From the NCBI GenBank assembly GCA_021399435.1, contig JAJTUP010000013.1:558001-622000 (forward strand): a stretch of DNA of 64,000 nt, read 5' to 3'. A program made the translations under genes and the position numbers. A model generated the notes under the pieces. It was not told the origin of the DNA. It was given only the letters and a program-made list of their open reading frames with translations, and searched no databases. Positions 23,378 through 33,193 of this stretch are shown here, piece by piece (position 1 is the stretch's first letter; each line of letters begins with the position of its first letter). The stretch is from Diaporthe sp. PMI_573 (Eukaryota; Ascomycota; Sordariomycetes; Diaporthales; Diaporthaceae).

Positions 23378-24410
23378 TTAGTACTTGTCGATCTCGACGT
23401 CTTTTTCGAACATCGAACCCACCACACACCAATGTTTCAAAGATCGTGCACCGTGCAAACAGAACATGACTTGCTGACTATTGGTCAGGTCGCCAGGTTG
23501 CTCCCACTCCACCTCCACCACACACTTGTCCTGTGTTGCATGCTTCAAGAGCTTGTAGATAAGCTCGGCAGACTCCGCAAGGTCAAGACGTTCAGTATGG
23601 TGGATGTGTGCCGCAAGACACAAATTCATCCTGCCCGAACTCTCGCGGAGTTCGGCCGTCTTGTGGCGGCCCATGGGATAATCAGAGGGCTCGACGTTGG
23701 CGAAGTACTCTGGAGCTGCCGACTTCTTAGAATACAGGATGGAGTGCGCGACAACATAATCGTGTCACAACAGGCCAGTCTTGATGTCTCTGTCGAGGTC
23801 GTCAAAAGCAGCGCGTGTGTCTGCGAAGGCGGTGCTGCCACCCGTTCCCGGTGGCGGGAGCTTGTGCGCCAGCAACAAGGAGTTTCTGCCTCGTCGAGGA
23901 TTGAAGCTGGAATCGACGTGAAACAAGGCATTTCCCTAGAGCAAGCGGTGAGTGTATGTTTCAAGCTGGCGAACGGCCCAAAAATAAAGGGAGAATTACC
24001 CTGTTTGCCTGACCGCGGGCGCTATTGGGATCAACGATGGAGCCATCTGGTTCGATATTGCTGACGTCGAATAGTTCGTCATACTTGAGCCGATTCTTTC
24101 GTCCAGCAGAAACATAAGGCTTGACGTCGTCCAACTCGCCAAACTTGCGAGCCAGGTCGATGTGCGTCTCATCAGTCAACCAGGTCCCATGCAAGACGAC
24201 TACTCATCACTGTGAATTGTTCCGAATTGGCAAAATAGCACGACAAACCGTGTAGTTATTTCGGGCCGGCAAACACATACCTTCATGACTGCGTATTCCA
24301 GAAGATCGAATGCCTCTTCTGATACACCGTCCGCAAACCTAAGCCCGCGATTTTCTACACCAAAGTCGGGACGAAGTTCGTTTAAGCTGGCCCCGCTGAT
24401 TGGTAATTGT
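23378..24410 (-). pseudogene. TfdA/TauD-like alpha-ketoglutarate dioxygenase remnant
   Basis: Minus-strand pieces of an Fe(II)/alpha-ketoglutarate dioxygenase. An N-terminal exon ends at 24281 (LNELRPDFGVENRGLRFADG...LLEYAVMK). A middle exon reads VVLHGTWLTDETHIDLARKFGELDD...NR, and a third reads GNALFHVDSSFNPRRGRNSLLLAHKLPPPG with the HxD iron ligands, then SGRMNLCLAAHIHH. Two TGA codons occupy the place where YG of the usual KYGVVV is expected. After WEQPGDL the expected WDN...MHR end, with the distal His, is missing or unrecognisable. It lies 58 bp from the pogo remnant. I treat it as decayed, though an alternative splice pattern is not excluded. Confidence 0.65.
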
Positions 24411-26557
24411 GCGTGTGTGGCTGACGATTACATTGTAGCAAATGGATCTTTCAGATGCTGTGTAGCAGGGCAAATGTGATGAAATTGTCGTGTCCCATCT
24501 GTGAATCAATTGCACGTTGATCAGAACTACATGAAGGGGATGTATATATATTACTATATAACTAATTATCCTACTATAAGTCTTAGGCTACTTATATTAA
24601 TAGTTTTTGTTTATAGTGCTACTAAAAGTAGTTCTTGCTAGCCTTGTTTATATAGCTATTATAAGGCTGTTAATGTTTTTTAGGCCACGTGCTATAGATA
24701 ATTCTATTTTAAATCTACTGTTATTAGTATTGTTTTTTTTTTAAAAAAAAAACGCTAGGTGTTTAAGCATCATTTACCACTATATAAAGGGACTGCCTAT
24801 ATACTGCTTAAGAAGCATATGTATATGGATTAAAAACGAAACTACTTATATAAGGAGCCTGTGGGGTATCGCCCTGCATCTGGTGTCGAGACAGGTTGTG
24901 GGCGATGTAGAGATACACAAGCGGTAATTAGGGAGTATGTCTGAACAATCCGTGCTCTACCTATGTTCCTAGATAGCTATGTCCCAATTAACTCAACTTC
25001 AGACATTGGTGAACTACTTGAGGATCTGCCATTGCTATCCTGGGACCCGCTGTAAGTAGACCGACGGCAATCATTCCCTACTTCAAGGTTGGTTGCCTTG
25101 TCCTTCTTTGTTAGTAGCTTACCTTCGTTTCAATCAAACTGAGCATGGTTTCTGAGCATTCCTATGGGATATGTAAAGCGCGATCTTGTGACTCATCTGT
25201 GCGCATACGTTCAAGGCACCACTGAATAGATTATCTTGCATAAACTCAGCGATAGTGAGAAGTTTCCCCTGCTGCAATTTCCTTCATGCTCTACTAGGCC
25301 ATATCAATAGCCAAGCTCTATATTATGGCGGACAGCAACGATATCTTGGGGATTCTCGAGCTCCTGAAGTGGGACCCGTGAGTGTGGTCTTCTTGGATCA
25401 GTGTTCTTTTCTCAATTTCGAAGGGGACATACGAGCTCATTAGATGCCTTCAAGGCCGCGATCACAGATAAGACCTGGATGGCCAACGCGACGCTCGAGA
25501 CACCTGCAACGACCACGCAGCTAGAAACGCAACGGTATGTGTCGTGACGGCTTGCGCCCCAAGACCGTGAGTGTGACAGAGAGGCGCGAACAAGGCAGAG
25601 GGTTCTTGTCGCCGCATGCCGTAGACCAGTTGTGAGCCATACATGAACGGGGGCTCGAAACTCATAAGATTTGTTCTATGTCCACATGAGTCATTCCATA
25701 CCCTCGAAACCTGTGCTTCTCCCCCTACAGCCGCTCGCTGCAGCCTCTCTAATTTTGCCAGATAAACAGAACAACGTACAGCGGCTCGGCATCAGTCTCA
25801 GAATGGAGCCACTCGGCACTTGGAGCGAGTTCTTTACGAACAGAAAGCGGCCATCTCAGAGCCGAGAGACCGATACCCTACATATGTATGTGGTCGATAC
25901 TTATCAAAATCATCGTCGAAATCGGACGTTGACATATTGCCTACACTAGGAAGCTAAGGGCTGGGCTTTTGACAGTAACGGTTTCACCATACCCATTTGC
26001 CGTGGCTGGCGCCCCCCTGAACGAGCACCTGCAGTGATCAAATTGACAGCTGATTTGACAACAATAGATGCATCGGCGACGCATCGGAGGGCCAAGAGTA
26101 TTGCGAACCTCTTCGTCCCGTGGGGAAGCCCAAAATTAGGTCAAGTTGGTGGACTTTTGACATCAAACAATTGAAGACCCGGGCCTTGTTGTTGATGCCG
26201 ATGACGGACCGACAAAAATCTTCTAGCGGAAGAGTCTGCTCCGCAAATGACAGAAGAGCGAGGGCGGGCCGTTTCCACGGACAGGGAAGACCCCACCAAA
26301 CGAACACGGCCATTCAAATTCTGCGAGCGACTCATGCCACCAAGCCGAGCCGTGCCGTACCTTTTTGGATTTGACCGACAGCAACGTCGACAGGGACTCA
26401 AGAGCCGCGTGCACTTGTCATAGAACAGACACATATATACATACACACATACCTTTGATTGCAATCTTTTGGCTGCTGTATCAGCGTGACTCTACAAAAG
26501 TCGTTAGTATCTGGGCCGGCTTCAACACCACGACCGGGTCAACACCAGTCACTCAAC
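24411..26557. other. Intergenic region with an AT-rich repeat remnant
   Basis: About 24540-24860 is strongly AT-rich and RIP-like. It includes TGTATATGGATTAAAAACG, which resembles 32010-32042. The rest (24860-26557) has normal base composition and no recognised gene. The last part is the upstream region of the deformylase gene. Confidence 0.55.
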
Positions 26558-27415
26558 ATGGCAACCTCACAAGGCGATGATTACATCCTCACGCTGTCCT
26601 GTCCGGACAAGCCGGGCATTGTCCACTCAGTCACCGGCGTCTTCGCCTCCAAGAATGTCAACATCATAGACCTGCAGCAGTTCTCCGACCCTGTCTCGAA
26701 CAAGTTCTTCATGCGCGTCCACTTCGGGCCCGCACCATCGGCAGACACCCTCAGCGCGCCGTTCGAAGCCCTGGCGGCTGAGATCAAGATGGACTACGAG
26801 ATTCGGCCGGTGGCGCAAAAAACGCGCGTGCTCATCATGGTGTCCAAGATTGGGCACTGCCTCAACGACCTACTGTTCCGGGCCAAGACGGGCCAGCTGC
26901 GAATCGAGGTGCCCGTCATCGTGTCGAACCACCCGGAGTTCGAGTCCCTGGCCAAGAGCTACGGCATCGAATTCCACCACCTCCCCGTCACCAAGGACAC
27001 CAAGGCGCAGCAGGAGGGCCAGATCCTCGAGCTGGTGCGGAAGCACAACGTCGAGCTGGTCGTCCTGGCGCGCTACATGCAGGTTCTGTCACCTACGCTG
27101 TGCGAGGCCATGAGCGGCAAGATCATCAACATCCACCATAGCTTCCTGCCGTCCTTCAAGGGGGCCAAACCCTACCACCAGGCCTACGAGCGCGGCGTCA
27201 AGATCATCGGCGCAACGGCGCATTTCGTCACCGCTGACCTGGACGAGGGCCCAATCATCGAGCAGCGTGTTGCCCGGGTCGACCACAGCATGAGTCCGAA
27301 GGATCTGGTCGAAGAGGGCTCCAACGTCGAGAGCCAGGTCCTGGCGGCTGCGGTGAAATGGGTCGCTGAGAGAAGGGTATTCCTCAACGTCACGAAGACC
27401 GTGGTCTTCAATTAG
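26558..27415 (+). CDS. purU: Formyltetrahydrofolate deformylase (PurU-like)
   Basis: Predicted to hydrolyse 10-formyltetrahydrofolate to tetrahydrofolate and formate, balancing one-carbon pools. It has a single exon of 285 aa. The N-terminal ACT domain (about 9-85) starts YILTLSCPDKPGIVHSVTG. The C-terminal formyltransferase-fold domain (about 90-285) carries IINIHHSFLPSFKGAKPYHQ (Asn191 and His193 in the catalytic cluster) and GATAHFVTADLDEGPII with the catalytic Asp. The ATG at 26558 is preferred over an in-frame upstream ATG at 26459, because the ACT domain begins directly after it and the bacterial family starts there. The gene is intact, with ordinary codon use. Confidence 0.93.
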   Translation: MATSQGDDYILTLSCPDKPGIVHSVTGVFASKNVNIIDLQQFSDPVSNKFFMRVHFGPAPSADTLSAPFEALAAEIKMDYEIRPVAQKTRVLIMVSKIGHCLNDLLFRAKTGQLRIEVPVIVSNHPEFESLAKSYGIEFHHLPVTKDTKAQQEGQILELVRKHNVELVVLARYMQVLSPTLCEAMSGKIINIHHSFLPSFKGAKPYHQAYERGVKIIGATAHFVTADLDEGPIIEQRVARVDHSMSPKDLVEEGSNVESQVLAAAVKWVAERRVFLNVTKTVVFN

Positions 27416-27601
27416 GCAGGATCCTGTGGTTACTCTGATATATTCACCCTGAAATGATATTTTCATAGGAGGTCAGGGGATAGATTTACCAAAAAAGCCT
27501 GGGTCAGTAACATTCATCGTTATTATACATCCTCAAGCATGTCTGAGAGTCCTCCATTATGTACAAGTCCTCCGTCACCAAGACCGACAAACGAGCACCG
27601 G

Positions 27602-28664
27602 CTAGGACTGGCCTCGTACCACATGGGGCCTCTGTATTGAGTCTGGCAACTCGACGGGAGCCTGATATGCCGGCAACTCACGCGGATTCCGATCTACGGA
27701 CAATTCAGGAGGCATATAGCCTGATGGCAGCTCGGAAGCACTTGATACGACCCCCTTCTGATTGCGCACTTGCGGGGACATCATCATGTCATTCGTCGGC
27801 TGCGCACCTTTGTGGACACGTGCCTTGCGCCGCCTCGTCAGGGTGAAAATTGCTACTGCTATAGCGAAGATGACCACGACCCCAGTGATGACAGCGCCAG
27901 CCAGGGCTCCTGCTGAAATTGAGTCGCTTGATGCTGAAGGTGAACTTCCTCGAGAAGGTGTGAGAGTAGGCACAGCCTGAGTGGCATTCACCAGATCCCG
28001 ATTCCTCCAGTTGATTTGAATCATCGGTGCCGCAATCGCAAGCCTTGATAGGGTTGCGGTTGACGAATTGTCAGCGTTAGTGCTCGTATAGACGATCGGA
28101 AACGTCCCATAGGCTGACGAGACAAAGCTGCCTCCAGAACAGCTGGCCGTCAGAATCGACTCCGAGGCGGTTGAGACGTAAGTCTGCCAATTCCCGAACC
28201 TCGTACAAGAGAAGTCACTATATATATGCATGTACGGATTAACATGACGCTTGACCTTCCGGATCCAGAGCTCGTGGCCACACGTACGTCGGACAACAGC
28301 CAACCGCCGTTTCTCCCTCTTCTAGTGCATACTGCATGTCCCAACCGGTACGATAACCTTGTGTGGCATCACAAGCAGTTGCATGTCCAGCCGGGCACAA
28401 AATTCCAGGCGAGTAGAAACCCCAGCCATGAAAAGGTGGCGTTGGTGATGATGCAGCAGCGGTTGCGTCCGGCCAGCAGATGGAATCATCTGCCAGCGCG
28501 TCACCAACACACGTCTGCGCTCTGAAGCCGATGCTGAGAGGGGTGCCACGGACAGCGGCGAGGGTTCACTCTGGTGGAGGGGTGAAAACTGTCGTGAGCG
28601 GGCCAAGGACGGGCCGTGTGGTGTATACGGTCGAAACATTCTGCACTGGTGTTGAGGACGCCAT
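27602..28664 (-). pseudogene. Single-pass membrane protein with an in-frame TGA
   Basis: Two exons, 28664-28288 and 28217-27602, with a GTACGT...ATATAG intron of 70 bp, would give 330 codons. The extracellular part contains Cys-rich patches (SICWPDATAAASS, GIVCPAGHATACD, CCPTDFSCTRFG). A Ser/Thr-rich stalk follows, then one transmembrane helix (ALAGAVITGVVVIFAIAVAIFTL) with RRRK after it and a Pro-rich cytoplasmic tail. Many fungal surface proteins share this plan. Codon 33 is TGA (28566-28568), within TPPPE*TLAAV. Splicing out the stop would need an intron of only about 36 nt. It may be a nonsense allele, or translation may begin later. The function is unknown. Confidence 0.6.
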
Positions 28665-29929
28665 TGCAAGGGCCTAGCAGTCCGCGTGGGCGATGTGGGA
28701 GGCTGAAGTCCTACACAGATGGTTAGAGGTGACATAAAAGTACTGGGAGGAACAAGTTGCATGTGCTGCGATAGACAAAAAAGGGGGAATCTTGAGCTGG
28801 TGCGAAGGATTCGACTCCTGATCCGAGCCATTGGCAGCAATCACGGGCGAACGCACCGGCGTATCTGCACCGCGGCTGGCATGTTGGGCCTTCAGTTTCA
28901 GCTCCGCGCCTGCCTGGAAAGCTCTAATTTCACCGTCAGATATTTTTGCCCCGGGCTGCGTTATGGCGCTGTCGTCGCTAATAGAGGGGTGACTGGGGGC
29001 CATTTAGAGAATGGGCGTTTACTTAACCAGTGACGTGTCTTGTGTGTCTCGACAAGAGTGAAGCAGACTAATTTCAATGTTCACGGAATCGATAGATGAC
29101 TACGAAGGATCTTGCGTAGCTTCCAAAGGCGTCCTCTCTTCCTCAAAAACAAGGACAGTCTGCGGACCAGCTGGAGATGATCTACACCGCCCTACCATGT
29201 TTGATGATTTCACGAAATGCGGACGATTCCCATCTGGCAATCGGTCTTGAAAGATCACTGCCTGCAGGAGGCCCTGCGTTCCTAAGGATTGTCCCTGTTT
29301 GGGGGTTGGTAAGCTTACTTGCAGCGGCTGCAGACAGCCCGCCCAAGTCGGCGAATCTAGGTACTTGAGTGCACACAGGGATGTTGCTGACAGATTGAAG
29401 TGGCTAATGAGAAAAGAACGAAGCACTCCAGTGAGATGATACTAGCCGACGAAATCTCTGATGAATTTCAATTATTCAGGCAGAGTCGGTTTGCGCGGGG
29501 CATCCTCGGCTTGTCTGATCATCAATTTCAACCCAAGCATGAGAGTGTTTCTGATTTTCTTTTCCATCTCCCAGCATGGCCATAAAGAAGAAGAAGACCA
29601 CATGAGCAGGAGGACCCTGAGTATTTCCTCTTCGGCGTTGCATAGGAAGCCCGACCTTTGCTGTACGGGGAGGTCAACCGTGGTTCTAGACTATCACTCT
29701 AAAGAACCAGCACAGTTGATAACGAACCGTGCGCTGTAGCGGTCTTTGCGTGTCCTTCGCATGACGTAATCCTCAGTGATTGGGCGGGCTGCTCGTGCGG
29801 CTGCATGTGAAACACCCAAACTGGCGACTCCCTGGTTCGACTCTGATGTTCCGGTAAGCGCGGAGGAGAAAAGAAACACTATGCTCCTGACGCCATAAGC
29901 CTCTCCAGACGGGATTATTTCGTCGTGAT
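28665..29929. other. Intergenic region, no gene recognised
   Basis: About 1.3 kb between divergent genes. Only short frames without motifs are present. Confidence 0.55.
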
Positions 29930-31285
29930 ATGATGTGGAGCGCACTCTTTAAATGGGCCGAGCGTCAATTGTGGCATGACAGTCATGACACCGATCCAAT
30001 ACCTCCCTTGCCATTTTTGCCGCCATCGCCTTCATCCAGCGAGGGCGCCAGCACACAGGACGTGGCAACGTCGGTCCCAATTCCACAAGATGGCATCTTC
30101 TTCGAGCGCCTGTCTCCAGACCTGCGCCGGTTGATCCTCATCGAGGCGTTCGGCGGCCGCGCCGTACATATGGACCTGCGGTACGAACGGCCGCTGCGGG
30201 CCAGGCCTCCCAGAAAGACATTGCACGCCGGGGGTGTTGATGTCTTGTACGAGGTTTTTTCGCCCTCGCGCGAATCTGGGAAGCCCCGCGCCTGGCAGTA
30301 TTATAGCTGCGTGTGCCACCGAGACCCGGTGGGGTTCGTGGAGCGTTCGCATGCGGTCGGCGCGGGAGACATGCCGAGCCATCCCGCGACGGACTCGTGT
30401 CTTCGCAGAAGGCCTCAGTCATGTGACAGACCGCCTGGAGACACGGGAGACATGTCGAGATGTTTCCTGGGCGTCATTGGCTGGCTTCTGACTTGTCGAC
30501 AGGCGTGAGTCCCCCCTTTCTCAAGCAGCACAGGCTGGCTTGATGCTACATCGTTTGGGGCCTTTCGCTTGTCCACATCTGGTGCATTTGCTCATCGTCC
30601 TCGCAGATACATCGAAGGGTTCGACATCCTGTACTCCACCAACCGTTTCCATATATCCGGCATGCCTTTGAACTTGCATCTCCAGCGCCTCTTGCCCACG
30701 CAGGCCCTCTCTCTCATCCACTCGGTCGAGATGCGCTGGGATCTGGGCCAGGTGGCACAGCCACCCTCGACAGACCAAGATGTCTCTTCTGAACCGCGAT
30801 TTGACGGCTGGCGTATGTTCTTGTCGCTACTGGACCAGCTTCCCAAAGCTCTGCCCCGTCTCAGGTATCTCCACCTGACCCTGCGAGGCGACTGGTTCCC
30901 GCCGCAGATGGCGGTCAACGATCTAGTGCGCCATTCTGAGCCAGCAATGCTGCAGCCCATTGATAGGATGGTACGAGAGCTCTACCGTACATGTGGGCGG
31001 AGCTCTACAAGATACATTGTGGCCATACCAGCGAATGTTTTCCACACAAGGATGTCGCTTATTTCACCCGCGCTTGATCACGGATCACAGGTGGTTTTTG
31101 AGCCCGTGCCAAACCGCAGGCTAGTGTGGCGCTCGCTGGAGCCCGAGAGTTTTGGTCAATCTGACGTGAGGAATGAGCTGGGATACTGGTTGGAGGATGC
31201 CTTGGACAAGGTAAGAGAACAAGCAGGTACCTACCGCGTGGACCGCGTTCCATTGCCAAGTCTCGCGTTGGCTGCGGACTGGTAG
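29930..31285 (+). CDS. DUF7730-like fungal protein
   Basis: Two exons, 29930-30504 and 30607-31285, give 417 aa. The intron has GTGAGT and GCAG ends. The N-terminal segment FFERLSPDLRRLILIEAFGG and the junction-spanning GWLLTCRQAYIEGFDILYSTNRFHISG are typical of the large fungal DUF7730 family. That family resembles F-box proteins in having a short start motif and a leucine-rich body, but its biochemical role is unknown. An in-frame ATG directly follows the first one. The 102-bp intron has about the length of the introners here but none of their sequence. Confidence 0.82.
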
Positions 31286-33193
31286 GACCATAGTGGCCCG
31301 CTAAAAGTGACTGAGGAACAAGTCAAGTATCAAGAGACTTTTCAATTAGCCAGACTTGGCTGACTGGTGCCCGCGAGGTCTCTCTACTTCAGCAGACGGT
31401 ATGCCGCGGTCACATCCCGAAATGAATTGATGAGATTATGGCCAACAAAGAAAAATTATGGCTCTGCCAGTGCTTGTGTATGTGTACTTGCAGCAAGGCA
31501 TGAATTATACGCAGAGGAATGTCTCAAATTTGTCACCATACTGTTTTGGTTCATCACAGGAAGGAAACCATGGTTTAGGGAGGGGAGTGCCCGCCTTGCT
31601 TGTTCCGCGTGTTCTTGTGGCAGGGCAGAGATGGTGCAGTGCAGTTAGGGGTGCCAGCATTGAGAGCCATCATAGATGGCTACTCAAATGATGAGGTCCT
31701 TTGCGGTTGCAAATTATCTACAGAATGACCTTTTCCTTTTTGTCTTGTAAGGAATGTTGGTTGACTGGTGATGGACGGGGAAGACAGACCTGGACTGGAA
31801 GAGAGAAAGGCGCCGATTTATAGAGAACCAGACGGCAATGTATCTGGCTTGAGTTCATTGTCACTGGATTCAAACCAAACATAATTGATTGTGATTTCAA
31901 ATCGAATGAGTCTATGCCGTGGTGACAGAATTGCAATTGTGAGTGCAAGTATCGATATTTGGGGAGGTGAGCGTTTGCCACTGTATGAAGGGACCCCGAA
32001 TGCCTCAGTATGTATATGGATTAAGAACAAAACCACTTATTTGGGGAGAAAGGTCAGACAGATAGCTTTTGGACTAGAAGCGCCGCTAACGCGGCCAGCC
32101 ACGCGAACTTTTCAGCATCTTCCATGCTGTGTTAGTCTTATACTAGGTCTTTCACACCATCCGATTTTTCTGTATCACTGATAATCTGACACAAGGACAC
32201 AAGAAATATCCATTCTTTGTTGGCGGCATCTTGTGAACACATGCTGACTGCTTAGGCCAAGTATATAATGTGGGAGCACACTGCTTCAAAAGAAAAGAAG
32301 ATTTGTAAATTTCACGTATTGAAATCAGAGACATGTCCACTCGCATACCGTCTGGCCAACTTCATGGCATAGTATGTATTTCATCATGCAACTAAGCTTC
32401 CAAGGAAACAAAAATGGAAAAGGAAAAACCATATGGCTGGAGAATGAAAAAATAATGACTTCGCATTATGTGCACATTTGGCCGCAGCCGTGCAAAGCTT
32501 GCCGAAGTACCGTCTTCTGTGGCCGCGGAAAAGGGCAACATGGGTGAGTCTAAGTTCACGCCAATTGTGTTGCTGCCCAGCTGGCAGGCTACATTGAATG
32601 CAGCCACAATGAGCAGCAAGTGTTGGTAACCCCTCCAAGAGCCCTTGTCCCCTCGAAGTCCGACACTGACTTCAATTCAGGCAGCCGGCCAGTACGTCTC
32701 AGCCTGGCATTTGTAGGCCTCGGAGACATCCTGCTGCTTTGGTAGCTCATTTCGCGCGTTAATTACTGTAGACTGCGAATTTGTGGTCATCCGTTTTGTG
32801 TCTGGCCCGAATGTGGACAGAGCATTGAAACAAGCTCGAGATGATTCTTGCGATAAATCTCCACGTGTAGTGGATTTCCCTGATTATGAGCCCGACTGAC
32901 ATGCTATGGACTTTGTATATTGCTTGGTCTAACACCATAATTCGTGCGGTAAACCTCGGTGCACTCTTGGGTTTCCTAGACACATCTGCTAGTCTAATTC
33001 TAGAGTAGTGCAGCATCTAAGCACACGACCCTGGGCAGGCTCGGCTCCCGCCTGGGGAGCGGAGAAGCTCAACCCGGACCCCTCAACGTCGAAGCACCCA
33101 ACGCTTAGATGCGACTGTCCTCATGATAACTCATCAGTAGCTAACAATCTTGCTCTACTTTGCATGCCATGGACTCATGGACTCAACTCTCAG
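31286..33193. other. Intergenic region with a short dispersed repeat
   Basis: About 1.9 kb upstream of the transcription-factor gene. It includes a segment near 32010-32042 that resembles an AT-rich remnant at 24820-24853. No gene is recognised. Confidence 0.55.

Noticed and set aside
23354..24064. 236-codon plus-strand frame
   Set aside because: It lies opposite the TfdA-like remnant, whose minus-strand reading has clear family motifs.
30505..30606. 102-bp intron of the DUF7730-like gene as a possible introner
   Set aside because: Length fits but none of the family sequence blocks are present.
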